Positions 22,962-31,414 of a DNA stretch of 64,000 nucleotides are shown here, in pieces. Position 1 is the first letter of the stretch; each line of letters begins with the position of its first letter. The translations under genes and the position numbers were made by a program. Source of the DNA: Ferdinandcohnia sp036965045 (GTDB lineage: Bacteria > Bacillota > Bacilli > Bacillales > Bacillaceae_L). Location of the stretch: positions 14,638-78,637 of the forward strand of contig NZ_JBALOV010000028.1 in NCBI RefSeq assembly GCF_036965045.1, in the 5' to 3' direction. The notes beneath the pieces are model-generated. The model worked only from the letters and a program-made list of their open reading frames with translations. It made no database searches and had not been told where the DNA came from.

Positions 22962-23144
22962 TTACTGATTTCCGTTTAACCATGCAAGAAAAACATCCCT
23001 ACCGACTTTAATTCGTCTCCCAATTCGTACCACATGAAATGCCTCAGAGTTTACAAGTTCATAAGCTTGCCGTCTCCCTATTGAAAGATACTCCTGAATA
23101 TCCTCAACATCTAGAACTGGTTTATTTAAGATTTGATTTGACAT
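22962..23144 (-). CDS. excisionase-like HTH protein
   Basis: The start at 23142-23144 has GAGGAGGTG upstream and gives 60 residues. DVEDIQEYLSIGRRQAYELV followed by HVVRIGRRIKVGRDVFLAWL is the winged-helix of the excisionase / MerR-like HTH_17 family. With the integrase gene close by it is the likely recombination directionality factor, or a small regulator of the early operon. Four copies of the AT-rich operator-like element lie upstream. Confidence 0.7.
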   Translation of the reverse strand: MSNQILNKPVLDVEDIQEYLSIGRRQAYELVNSEAFHVVRIGRRIKVGRDVFLAWLNGNQ

Positions 23145-23170
23145 TATTTCACCTCCTCTCACGTTCTTAC

Positions 23171-23350
23171 TTAATTTTATTTTACATTTATAACATTTGG
23201 ACAAATATATTTAATTTTATTTTACACTTATTAAATATTAATAATAACCATTAGCAACCTCAGGAGATTACGGGTAACTTGAATATAATTTTATTTTACA
23301 TTTATAGATTCAAGTTGTCAATGTTTTATTTAATTTTATTTTACATTTAT
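23171..23350. repeat. four copies of an AT-rich operator-like element
   Basis: The element TAATTTTATTTTACATTTA, with one or two changes, occurs at 23171-23191, 23211-23231, 23285-23305 and 23330-23350. On the minus strand the copy at 23285 supplies the -10 (TAAAAT) of a promoter whose -35 TTGACA lies 17 bases upstream, so a bound protein would block the early operon promoter. Confidence 0.75.
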
Positions 23351-23365
23351 TAAAACAATGACAGC

Positions 23366-24346
23366 TCATTTGCTGCCATATAATAACTCTATATTTTCTT
23401 CATTTATAAATTGCCGTAATACACTATAGGAATATATTTCATAACCATTAACTTTTGTCTTATTTACACTAAAGCGTTCGGCAATAATCTTCAAATCTTC
23501 ATTAGTAAGTTTTTTATTATTAACATAAAAATCATAAGCCATTTTCAGCATACCTGATCTTTGAATACTTTTGGCAGTAAGATTTTCATAACCAAAATAT
23601 TCACTTATAAATGATAGTCTCCTATATATAAGATGGACATTTGCTCTTTCCTCATTAGTTGTTCGAGTTTTATTTGTTCTTAGAAGGAAATTATTTTGTA
23701 CTAATAACGAATAGGCTCTACGTTCAATTTCAGCCTCACCATTTCTATTGTAATATTTTTCTTCAGTAAATGCCCTTCTAATAAAAGATATACATCTATC
23801 ACTAACCGTAAGTTGTCTATTTCCTTTTTTATCATCTGTCAAACTTAGAATATTGTTGTCAAAGTTAACATCTTCATATTTTATATTTAAAATTTCACTT
23901 AATCTTTGTCCACTTATTCCTTCAAACAATAGACGAAGTATAATTTTATCTTGAAAATTAACAAGTTTATCTTCCATTCCAATGATTTCCGATTCAGAAA
24001 AATAAAGTTTCTTTGACTGATCTACATATTGATCAAACCAGTCATTCCTTATTTCTTTTAATGGATTTTCACCTGTGTGAATCCCTTTTTTTATTGACCA
24101 TAGTATGTAAGATGATATTTTGCTGGCATTACTTCTGGCTACATTTACATTCAAGGGATCAGTGTACTTTATTACATTTCCAATTTCATTCAAATTGAAC
24201 TCACATAAATCTTTTGCCAATGCTTCTTCCATCGGCTTGCTAATTTTAAATATATAAGAGTACACATTTTGAGATTCTATATTATCCGAGAACTCATTTA
24301 AAAAGTCATTCTTAATTTCATAATTGTATATATTTTTATTCGACAT
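23366..24346 (-). CDS. MrpR-family phage lytic-cycle repressor (tyrosine-recombinase fold)
   Basis: A 326-residue protein with the layout of a tyrosine recombinase (core-binding half, then FEGISGQRLSEILNIKYEDV with the box I Arg) but lacking a clear HxLRHT box; in its place is LTAKSIQRSGMLKMAYD. SPbeta MrpR (YopR), the master repressor, is known to have this fold, a similar length and no recombinase activity. Here the gene is flanked on both sides by copies of an AT-rich element, as expected for the repressor and its operators, and a separate true integrase lies beside it. The assignment is from memory of the family. Confidence 0.7.
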   Translation of the reverse strand: MSNKNIYNYEIKNDFLNEFSDNIESQNVYSYIFKISKPMEEALAKDLCEFNLNEIGNVIKYTDPLNVNVARSNASKISSYILWSIKKGIHTGENPLKEIRNDWFDQYVDQSKKLYFSESEIIGMEDKLVNFQDKIILRLLFEGISGQRLSEILNIKYEDVNFDNNILSLTDDKKGNRQLTVSDRCISFIRRAFTEEKYYNRNGEAEIERRAYSLLVQNNFLLRTNKTRTTNEERANVHLIYRRLSFISEYFGYENLTAKSIQRSGMLKMAYDFYVNNKKLTNEDLKIIAERFSVNKTKVNGYEIYSYSVLRQFINEENIELLYGSK

Positions 24347-24367
24347 AATAAGACTGTTCCTCTTTAC

Positions 24368-24419
24368 TTAATTTTATTTTACATTTATACTTGTGAATAT
24401 AATTTTATTTTATATTTAA
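24368..24419. repeat. two more copies of the operator-like element, between repressor and integrase genes
   Basis: Copies lie at 24368-24388 and 24399-24419 (the second has TATATTTAA at its end). They lie between the divergent repressor-like and integrase genes, where one protein could control both. Confidence 0.7.
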
Positions 24420-24461
24420 ATAATAACAAATCTAACTTAAATTGAAAAGGAGATATTTAAG

Positions 24462-25571
24462 ATGCCGATTTATCCGTACATGAAAAATGGAAAGGAACAC
24501 TGGTATTATGCGTTTGAAGTTAAAGACAGCAACGGCAAGCGTAAAACAATTAAAAAACGTGGTTTTGACGGTAAAACAAAAGCTAGGAATGCAGAAGCTG
24601 AAGCACGTGTAGCATGGGAAAAAGGAACTTATATCGATCCTTCAAAGATGCTTTATTCAGAATATGTTACAAATTGGTTAGCAAATAAACAGGACGTATC
24701 CCCTGAAACAAGAGAAACAAATGAAGGTCATTTAAGGAATCATATTATTCCTGTTTTGGGACATATTCCTTTGCAGAAAATAAACGTACAGCATTTAGAG
24801 GAATTTATTAAAAAATTAAACGAAAAAAGTATTGCTGCCGGAACAGTAAAGAAAATATTTAACCTAGTACAAACATCATTCAAATCAGCAGAGAGAAAAG
24901 AGTTAATTTTAAAAAATCCTTTTAATTTACTTGGTAAAGAAGATAAACCAAAAGTTACAAGGAGAAAGTTTGATTATTGGACTACAGAAGAAGTGAAACA
25001 GTTTTTTAGTGTATTAGAGCATAGACAAAAAATCATGTTTGTATTGGCTATTTATACAGGTATGCGTAGAGGTGAAATTTTAGGACTTAGATGGAAAGAC
25101 ATAGACTTTAATAATAATCAACTAAGGATTACTCAAACACTGAAACCTCGAAATCGTATTAAGGAAGATGGTGGAAAGACAGAGAATGCAAGTAGATCAA
25201 TTACCGTTTCCCCTTTTGTCATGTCTGAATTAAAAAAACACCGTCCTCTTATTGCAAAAGAAAAGTTAAAAGCAGAAAAATACCATGATAATGATTTAGT
25301 CGTATGCCAGGAAAACGGAAAACCTGTGTCACTAGGAAATTTCACTAAGTTCTGGAATAGAATTATTGAAAAAACCGGTATGAGAAGAATCAAATTCCAC
25401 GACCTACGTCATACGTGTGCAAGTTTACTGCTCAGTGCAGGTGTCCACCCCAAAGTAGTACAAGAATTGCTCGGACATGCTTCAATCAAGATTACATTAG
25501 ATAATTATTCACATATGATGCCAAATATGCAAGAAGATGCTGTAAAAGCATTGGACAAGCTTCTTAACTAA
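24462..25571 (+). CDS. phage tyrosine integrase (Tn916 type)
   Basis: A 369-residue site-specific recombinase. The N-terminus has the arm-binding domain (MPIYPYMKNGKEHWYYAFE), residues 70-150 the core-binding domain, and the catalytic domain shows GMRRGEILGL, HDLRHTCASLL, LGHASIKITLDNYSH with the nucleophile Tyr. AAAGGAG precedes the ATG. It would insert the phage genome at the attachment site just downstream, which marks the right prophage end. A terminator follows directly. Confidence 0.9.
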   Translation: MPIYPYMKNGKEHWYYAFEVKDSNGKRKTIKKRGFDGKTKARNAEAEARVAWEKGTYIDPSKMLYSEYVTNWLANKQDVSPETRETNEGHLRNHIIPVLGHIPLQKINVQHLEEFIKKLNEKSIAAGTVKKIFNLVQTSFKSAERKELILKNPFNLLGKEDKPKVTRRKFDYWTTEEVKQFFSVLEHRQKIMFVLAIYTGMRRGEILGLRWKDIDFNNNQLRITQTLKPRNRIKEDGGKTENASRSITVSPFVMSELKKHRPLIAKEKLKAEKYHDNDLVVCQENGKPVSLGNFTKFWNRIIEKTGMRRIKFHDLRHTCASLLLSAGVHPKVVQELLGHASIKITLDNYSHMMPNMQEDAVKALDKLLN

Positions 25572-25572
25572 T

Positions 25573-25606
25573 GCCCTTCTATATCCTTGAAGGGCTTTTA
25601 TTTATT
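25573..25606 (+). terminator. intrinsic terminator of the integrase gene
   Basis: GCCCTTC and GAAGGGC form a 7-bp stem around a 9-base loop, followed by TTTTATTTATTT. Confidence 0.85.
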
Positions 25607-25608
25607 TC

Positions 25609-25687
25609 AAATTTCCTACCAAATTTCCTACCAAAATTAAATTAGGTGTCACAAACCCTTGATAACAAAGGAATTATAACACCTAAT
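25609..25687. other. probable right attachment-site region of the prophage
   Basis: Just after the integrase terminator the 12-mer AAATTTCCTACC is present twice in tandem (25609-25632), followed by an inverted repeat ATTAGGTGT/ACACCTAAT (25641-25649 and 25679-25687). Conserved chromosomal genes start at about 25.8 kb. The core cannot be defined without the left end, which lies outside. Confidence 0.5.
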
Positions 25688-25833
25688 TCGGTAAGGAATT
25701 TCACCTAACCCCGAAGGAAAATATTTTATTCTTTTAGCGATGTAAAACAGTATAACATAAAGTACTCTTATTTTGTCGAATTTAATACTTTATGATACAA
25801 AATATGTATAAGAGACTCATATAAGATCCTTAT

Positions 25834-25920
25834 TTAAACAATAAACAGCCAATAAATGACTCCCCACACAATCGAAATGAAGAGCAGAACAAAAAATACC
25901 GTCCATCTTCCTTTACCCAT
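25834..25920 (-). CDS. 28-residue membrane peptide
   Basis: MGKGRWTVFFVLLFISIVW and a further seven hydrophobic residues form one membrane helix with a basic N-terminus. GAGGTG lies 6 bases before the ATG. Small single-helix proteins of this type are common in Bacillus, but I do not recognise this one. It is near the boundary of the prophage and chromosome. Confidence 0.45.
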   Translation of the reverse strand: MGKGRWTVFFVLLFISIVWGVIYWLFIV

Positions 25921-25950
25921 ATCATTCACCTCAAGAATCATTATAGGACA

Positions 25951-25985
25951 AAGAAAAAGACACAACAAGAATGATTTGTTGTGTC
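25951..25985 (-). terminator. intrinsic terminator of ppiB
   Basis: A 10-bp stem GACACAACAA/TTGTTGTGTC with a short loop is followed on the minus strand by TTTTTC. Confidence 0.8.
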
Positions 25986-25992
25986 TTCTTTC

Positions 25993-26427
25993 TTATTCTT
26001 CCCAAACTTTTACTTCTTTCATTACATCGCCCTGTTTAATGCGGTATACAGAATCCAATCCTTCAGTTACTTGACCAAATACAGTGTGCACCCCGTCTAA
26101 ATGAGGCTGTGACTCATGCACAATAAAGAATTGGCTTCCACCGGTGTCTTTTCCAGCGTGTGCCATTGATAATGCACCTGGCACATGCTTATGTGGATTT
26201 CCTTCTGTTTCACACTTTATTGTATAACCAGGACCGCCTGTTCCATTTCCACGAGGGCATCCTCCTTGGGCAACAAATCCGGGAATGACACGGTGAAATG
26301 TTAGTCCGTTATAAAACCCTTCATTTGCAAGCTTTTCAAAGTTTTCGACAGTTCCAGGTGCTTCATTTGGATATAATTCGATTCCGATTTTTTCTCCATT
26401 TTCAAATTCGATGCTAGCTTTTTTCAT
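25993..26427 (-). CDS. ppiB: peptidyl-prolyl cis-trans isomerase B (cyclophilin)
   Basis: A 144-residue cytoplasmic cyclophilin that speeds proline isomerisation in folding proteins. The characteristic stretches are FHRVIPGFVAQGGCPRGNG, SMAHAGKDTGGSQFFI and HTVFGQVTEGLD, with the catalytic Arg in FHRVIPGF. Length equals that of the B. subtilis enzyme. Its place beside ypuA matches the B. subtilis order. It ends in a strong terminator. Confidence 0.95.
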   Translation of the reverse strand: MKKASIEFENGEKIGIELYPNEAPGTVENFEKLANEGFYNGLTFHRVIPGFVAQGGCPRGNGTGGPGYTIKCETEGNPHKHVPGALSMAHAGKDTGGSQFFIVHESQPHLDGVHTVFGQVTEGLDSVYRIKQGDVMKEVKVWEE

Positions 26428-26622
26428 TTGAAACCTCCACTTATTTTCTTTCGTCCATATGTATTGAACGAGTTCATTTTACTATAAATGGTTGTAATAA
26501 TCCAATCTGAAAGGTGGTGTTTTTTCTCAATCATGGTCATAAAGGAATTTTTAGTACAGAATATTATATAATATGGACGATGGTATTCCTTGTTTTTTGA
26601 AAAATCAAAGGAGGAAACTAGT

Positions 26623-27492
26623 TTGAGATATAAACGAATACTCTCATTTTTACTGATGTTTTCACTCGTTTTTCCAACACTTAGCTTCGCAGACGCTGCA
26701 CCTGGAGATGTGATTATTACACTCGGGGAAGACTTAACTCCAGCTCAAAAAGAAGCCATTTTAAATGAAATGAATGCACCAGAGAATCCGCAAATTGTTG
26801 TTGTCACCAACGCAGAAGAACATCAGTACCTTGGTAACTATATACCAAAGGCCAGAATCGGGAACAAAGCCCTTTCTTCAACATCGATTACGATTGGGGA
26901 AGAAGGTACTGGCCTAGATGTAACAATTTCAAAGCATATCACTTTAATTACAGAGGAAATCTATGCAAATGCATTAATTACAGCTGGTGTGAAGGATGCT
27001 AAAATCTATGTCACTGGACCTTTTGCTGTTTCTGGAACTGCAGCATTAACTGGAATTATTAAAGCCTACGAGGTTTCTTCAGACAAAGTAATTCCTGAGG
27101 ATGTGAAGCAGGCTGCTAATGAAGAAATGGTCGAAACGACAAAATTAAGTGAGAAAATAGGTGCTGAAGATGCTGCTGCCTTAATGGCAAAAATCAAGGA
27201 TGAAATAGCTAAAAACGCCCCGAAGAATGATGAAGAACTAAGAATCATTATTGTAAATGCAGCGAATGACTTAGGCATTACGTTAACAGATGCAGATATT
27301 GAGCGACTAATGGACCTATTTAATAAACTAATGGAACTAAATATCGATTGGAATCAGGTTGGAGATCAATTAAATTTGGCAAAAGAGAAATTTACAAACT
27401 TTCTTGAATCTGAAGAAGGGCAAAGTTTTTTAGATAAGATTAAAGAATTTTTTATTAGCCTAATAGATGCAATCAAAAATCTTTTTAAATAA
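26623..27492 (+). CDS. ypuA: secreted DUF1002 protein YpuA
   Basis: The start is the TTG at 26623, since AAAGGAGG precedes it at 8 bases. The 289-residue product begins with a signal peptide (LRYKRILSFLLMFSLVFPTLSFADA) cleaved after ADA. The body is the DUF1002 fold with a VTNAEEHQYLG and SSTSITIGEEGTGL region. YpuA responds to envelope stress in B. subtilis; its exact role is unknown. It is divergent from ppiB and shares a terminator with lysA. Confidence 0.85.
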   Translation: MRYKRILSFLLMFSLVFPTLSFADAAPGDVIITLGEDLTPAQKEAILNEMNAPENPQIVVVTNAEEHQYLGNYIPKARIGNKALSSTSITIGEEGTGLDVTISKHITLITEEIYANALITAGVKDAKIYVTGPFAVSGTAALTGIIKAYEVSSDKVIPEDVKQAANEEMVETTKLSEKIGAEDAAALMAKIKDEIAKNAPKNDEELRIIIVNAANDLGITLTDADIERLMDLFNKLMELNIDWNQVGDQLNLAKEKFTNFLESEEGQSFLDKIKEFFISLIDAIKNLFK

Positions 27493-27500
27493 TGATTATT

Positions 27501-27530
27501 AAGAAAACCCACGAATTTTCGTGGGTTTCT
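27501..27530. terminator. bidirectional terminator between ypuA and lysA
   Basis: AAGAAA(A)CCCACGAA and TTCGTGGGTTTCTT form a 13-bp hairpin with T tracts on both strands, serving the convergent genes. Confidence 0.85.
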
Positions 27531-27539
27531 TTTGTTGGA

Positions 27540-28859
27540 CTATTCTACTACTTTTGATTTTAAAGGAATGTCTAATCTTACAAGGTCCTCGTAGCTTTCA
27601 CGTTGAACCACAAGTTGCGCCTCTCCATTCTCTACAAATACAACTGCAGGTCTTGGAATCCGGTTGTAATTGTTGGCCATAGCGTATCCGTATGCACCAG
27701 TGCAGAATACAGCTAACATATCATCAGCGTTTGCTTTTGGTAATGGTAAGTCCCAAATAAGCATATCTCCAGATTCACAGCATTTACCGGCAATTGAAAC
27801 TGTTTCTTCAACAGGGTCCTCAACGCGATTTGCCAAAACCGCCTCATATTTTGCCTGATAAAGAGCCGGTCTAATATTATCTGTCATGCCCCCATCAATG
27901 GCTAGATATTGACGAATATTAGGTACTTCTTTACGAGACCCTACAGAATAAATTGTTGTTCCAGCATCCCCAACAATTGATCGCCCCGGTTCAATCCAGA
28001 TTTCAGGAATTTCAATTGAAAGCTCATCCGCATACTTTTTTACTTCCCCGATAATCGCTTCAACATACTCTGATACTGGAAGTGGTTTATCTTCTTCTGT
28101 GTAACGGATCCCAAACCCACCGCCAAGATTTAACACTTTAGGTGCAAATTCGAAGCGGTCTTTCCAATCTTTGAGTTTTGTAAACATTTTACCTGCAGCG
28201 ACCAAAAATCCAGTCGTTTCGAAAATTTGCGAACCAATATGAGAATGAATCCCTAATAACTCTAAGTATTCTGAATGAATTGCCTGCTCGACTGCTTGGT
28301 CTGCTTGTCCGTTTCCAAGTCCAAATCCAAATTTAGAATCCTCTTGCCCAGTCGTAATATAATCATGAGTATGTGCTTCAACTCCTGGGGTTACACGCAA
28401 TAAAATCTTCATCGATGCTTTATTTTCGATACAAACCTGCTCCAACAAAGACAGTTCATAAAAATTATCTACAACAATACAGCCAATCTTATTTTTAACC
28501 GCCATGTCTAGTTCTTCATAGCTTTTATTATTACCATGGAAGTGAATTCGCTCCACCGGAAAACCCGCTTGTAGGGCAGTAAATAATTCCCCTCCTGAAA
28601 CGACATCTAGGGATAATCCTTCCTCATGAGCCAACTGAACCATTGCGATTGTTGAAAAGGCTTTACTTGCATATGCTACCTGTGCAGGAATATTTAATCG
28701 TTTAAATGTTTCACGAAAGCTTCTAGCACGTTCTCTTATAAGTGCAACATCATATACATATAAGGGTGTACCATATTGTTTTGCTAATTCTACAGTATCT
28801 ACACCACCAATTTCTAAGTGGTTTTTTTCATTTACTTTGCTTGTTCCATGTAAAAACAT
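27540..28859 (-). CDS. lysA: diaminopimelate decarboxylase
   Basis: The last enzyme of lysine synthesis, converting meso-diaminopimelate to lysine with pyridoxal phosphate. The PLP lysine lies in VAYASKAFST; HIGSQIFE, NLGGGFGI and CCESGDML are other family motifs. At 439 residues it matches B. subtilis LysA. GAGGGG precedes the ATG. It lies downstream of the spoVA operon as in B. subtilis, separated by a terminator, so it has its own expression. Confidence 0.95.
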   Translation of the reverse strand: MFLHGTSKVNEKNHLEIGGVDTVELAKQYGTPLYVYDVALIRERARSFRETFKRLNIPAQVAYASKAFSTIAMVQLAHEEGLSLDVVSGGELFTALQAGFPVERIHFHGNNKSYEELDMAVKNKIGCIVVDNFYELSLLEQVCIENKASMKILLRVTPGVEAHTHDYITTGQEDSKFGFGLGNGQADQAVEQAIHSEYLELLGIHSHIGSQIFETTGFLVAAGKMFTKLKDWKDRFEFAPKVLNLGGGFGIRYTEEDKPLPVSEYVEAIIGEVKKYADELSIEIPEIWIEPGRSIVGDAGTTIYSVGSRKEVPNIRQYLAIDGGMTDNIRPALYQAKYEAVLANRVEDPVEETVSIAGKCCESGDMLIWDLPLPKANADDMLAVFCTGAYGYAMANNYNRIPRPAVVFVENGEAQLVVQRESYEDLVRLDIPLKSKVVE

Positions 28860-28919
28860 TCAATTCCCCTCATTCCTTCATAGATAATCATCCAGACCTT
28901 CGGCATTTTTCGCCTTTTC

Positions 28920-28959
28920 AAAAAAAAAGACAGCTAATCACTTGTAGTCATCAGCTGTC
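28920..28959 (-). terminator. terminator of the spoVA operon
   Basis: On the minus strand GACAGCT and AGCTGTC form a 7-bp stem around a 17-base loop, followed by nine T. Confidence 0.8.
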
Positions 28960-29020
28960 ATTTACATCTTTAACGCTGTGCTATGAAAAATAGATTAACA
29001 CAACGTTTTATATGGTGCAA

Positions 29021-30493
29021 CTATTGTTTGAAAGGTTTTTGGGGGTGGACGATACTGGGTCTTAACTTAGCTCCAGGCACAGAAGTCCGGATTACAATTT
29101 GCAATAAGGCTTTTGCGTTAAATGGTAAAAAAGGCCATAAATATGGGGTATTTAGGGATCGGATATTGGCTAAGAACAAGAAATAAACAGTACATCCAAT
29201 TACAAAACCTGGGACCTTAAAAATAGCGACTAGGACTAATAAAAATAATCTTGCTATTTTATTTGCAGCACTTAATTCATAGCTTGGCGTTGCAAATGTA
29301 CCAACTGCAGCAATCGCTACATAAAGGATTACCTCAGGGCCAAATAATCCAACATCGATTGCAATTTGACCAATTAATGCCGCTGCGATTAATCCCATCG
29401 CCGTTGATAATGGTGTTGGCGTATGTATGGCCGCCATTCTTAAAAATTCAATCCCCATATCCGCAAGGAAAATTTGGACAACAATTGGGATATTTGACTT
29501 TTCATTTGGACCAATATAATCAATTGCCTTTGGAATCATATCCGGTTCCAGAACCATTAAGAACCAAAGTGGTAAAAGAAATATGGAAGCTATTATCCCG
29601 ATAAACCTCGTCCACCTCAGTAATGTACCAACAGCGGGAGCTTGTCGATACTCCTCAGCATGCTGCACATGATGGAACATTGTTGTTGGAGTGATAATAA
29701 CACTTGGTGATGTATCAACCATTATAACAACATGCCCCTCAAGCAAATGAGTGGCTGCAACATCGGGACGCTCTGTATATCGAACCAATGGGTATGGGTT
29801 AAAACCTTGATGAACGATAAATTCCTCGATTGTTTTATCGGCCATTGTTAAGCCATCTACATTAATCTTACTCAGTTCCTCTTTGATAATCTTTACTAAA
29901 TTTGGGTTGGCCACATCCTGAATATAAGAAACACAAATATCTGTCTTTGATCTCTCACCAATCTGCATAATCTCATTCCGGAGCCTTTCATCCCGAATTC
30001 TCCTTCTCGTTAATGCACAATTCACAATAATATTTTCCACATATCCATCTCGAGCACCACGAATTACTTTTTCGGTATCAGGCTCTTGTGGTGTTCTACC
30101 TGGATAACTCCGTACATCAACAGCTAATCCTGAATCTTCCCCTTCTATTAAAAAGAGGATAAGTCCTGAAAGGATTGTATCAACTGCTTCATCTAAGTTT
30201 TTTATGGTACTTACTTGCTGATGGACAAGGCGATTTTCAATGATTTCGATTGCTTGATTGGAGTTTTTCTCATTATCATTAATATTGACCAATTCTTCTA
30301 ATATTTGAACAATAAATGCTGTATCACACAAACCATTTAAAAAATACAGATGAACTTCCTTATTTAAAATCTTAAACTTTCGAACACCAATATCAAAGTT
30401 GGTAGTACCTAATCCAATACGTGATTCGAAATATTGATCATTTTTACCTATTTCAGGAGAGATTGGAGTCATTTTCTTTTTTTGTCCGATCAT
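29021..30493 (-). CDS. spoVAF: stage V sporulation protein AF
   Basis: A 490-residue spore inner-membrane protein related to the A subunits of GerA-type germinant receptors. Start chosen at 30491-30493 with AAAGGAG upstream. The N-terminal soluble part (KVRKFKILNKEVHLYFLNGL region) is followed by four to five membrane helices in the C-terminal half (LLRWTRFIGIIASIFLLPLW onward). Its start lies inside the 3' end of spoVAEA by about 40 bases. It is the last gene of the spoVA operon, expressed in the forespore. Confidence 0.9.
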   Translation of the reverse strand: MIGQKKKMTPISPEIGKNDQYFESRIGLGTTNFDIGVRKFKILNKEVHLYFLNGLCDTAFIVQILEELVNINDNEKNSNQAIEIIENRLVHQQVSTIKNLDEAVDTILSGLILFLIEGEDSGLAVDVRSYPGRTPQEPDTEKVIRGARDGYVENIIVNCALTRRRIRDERLRNEIMQIGERSKTDICVSYIQDVANPNLVKIIKEELSKINVDGLTMADKTIEEFIVHQGFNPYPLVRYTERPDVAATHLLEGHVVIMVDTSPSVIITPTTMFHHVQHAEEYRQAPAVGTLLRWTRFIGIIASIFLLPLWFLMVLEPDMIPKAIDYIGPNEKSNIPIVVQIFLADMGIEFLRMAAIHTPTPLSTAMGLIAAALIGQIAIDVGLFGPEVILYVAIAAVGTFATPSYELSAANKIARLFLLVLVAIFKVPGFVIGCTVYFLFLANIRSLNTPYLWPFLPFNAKALLQIVIRTSVPGAKLRPSIVHPQKPFKQ

Positions 30494-31055
30494 AACCACT
30501 CCTTTCAAGTATTAATTCCACTGCTTTTCTCGTTACAGGAGCACCTAGCTTAAGATCATCTTTTCGTGCCATTTTTCCAATATCTCCGATACCCACGATT
30601 ATTGGCACATCCAATTCATCTAAACAATACACTGTATCTCCATTAATTCGACCAATGTCATATTCGGGAATCCCACTCTTGTCTACACCGTATTCCGTTA
30701 AGTTCCCGTCCCTGTCAACACAAATATCTACCTTTGTCCATTCTGTTTGATGGGTTTTTGATGCTACAGCTATAACACCTAACACATCAATCTTAGGGTG
30801 ATTTGCCACATATTTTAAGGCTTGTTCACCCTTTCCTTCACCCAACAATCCACTGTCATCAAACATCACAAAAACAGGACTGTAAGGCGTAGCAAGGATG
30901 AAATTCACTATTTCTTCTCCTGATAAGGTGGTTGGGTTTCCCTGTGAGTTAGAAATACACCGTCCCCCAACCTCTTTTGCGATATATTCTAATGTTTTTT
31001 GTGCATATTCATCCCCATCTGTTACTAGAATTACTTTCCTTCTACTTTCATCCAT
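30453..31055 (-). CDS. spoVAEA: stage V sporulation protein AEA
   Basis: A 200-residue soluble protein of the spoVA operon, needed with the others for dipicolinic acid movement in spores. The DEYAQKTLEYIAKEVGGRC start and the LGVIAVASKTHQTEWTKVD centre are typical. It lies six bases from spoVAEB and overlaps spoVAF. B. subtilis has the same split arrangement of EA and EB. Confidence 0.9.
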   Translation of the reverse strand: MDESRRKVILVTDGDEYAQKTLEYIAKEVGGRCISNSQGNPTTLSGEEIVNFILATPYSPVFVMFDDSGLLGEGKGEQALKYVANHPKIDVLGVIAVASKTHQTEWTKVDICVDRDGNLTEYGVDKSGIPEYDIGRINGDTVYCLDELDVPIIVGIGDIGKMARKDDLKLGAPVTRKAVELILERSGYDRTKKENDSNLS

Positions 31056-31060
31056 ACATC

Positions 31061-31411
31061 CTATCCTTTCGCTCTGAAGATCAATGCAACTAAGAAAGAG
31101 AACAATATAGCCGAAGATATGCCAGCAGAAGTTAGTTCAAATATTCCCATTGCAATACCAATAAACCCGTGGTCTTCAGCACTTTGCATCGCACCGTGTA
31201 AAAGTGAATGACCAAAGCTTGTAATTGGAACAGTCGCTCCAGCACCTGCAAATCTGATTAAATTATCGTATAGATTAAATCCATCTAAAATTGATCCTGC
31301 TACGACAAACACACTCATTACATGAGCAGGTGTTAGTTTTGCAAAATCCAGTAAGAGCTGTCCAATCACACATATTGCTCCACCGACTAAAAATGCGTAT
31401 AAATATTCCAT
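31061..31411 (-). CDS. spoVAEB: stage V sporulation protein AEB
   Basis: A 116-residue membrane protein with four helices, paralogous to SpoVAC (compare VGGAICVIGQLLLDF here with VGGAICCIGQGIQNF there). It is part of the putative dipicolinic acid channel of the spore inner membrane. GAGAGVP-like turn AGAGATVPITSFGHS is shared by both. It starts 4 bases after the spoVAD stop. Confidence 0.9.
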   Translation of the reverse strand: MEYLYAFLVGGAICVIGQLLLDFAKLTPAHVMSVFVVAGSILDGFNLYDNLIRFAGAGATVPITSFGHSLLHGAMQSAEDHGFIGIAMGIFELTSAGISSAILFSFLVALIFRAKG

Positions 31412-31414
31412 TTC

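Noticed and set aside
23171..23350. Evenly repeated AT-rich elements considered as a CRISPR array
   Set aside because: Spacing is irregular (about 20-75 bases), there are only four copies in this cluster, and no cas genes are near; operator sites fit better.
29251..29604. Open frames antisense to the spoVA, scoA and thiolase genes (up to 130 codons)
   Set aside because: They lie opposite conserved genes, lack ribosome binding sites and have composition expected of shadow frames.
30453..30508. Overlap of spoVAEA and spoVAF considered as a frameshift
   Set aside because: Both proteins have normal ends for their families and the later ATG of spoVAF has its own ribosome binding site inside spoVAEA.
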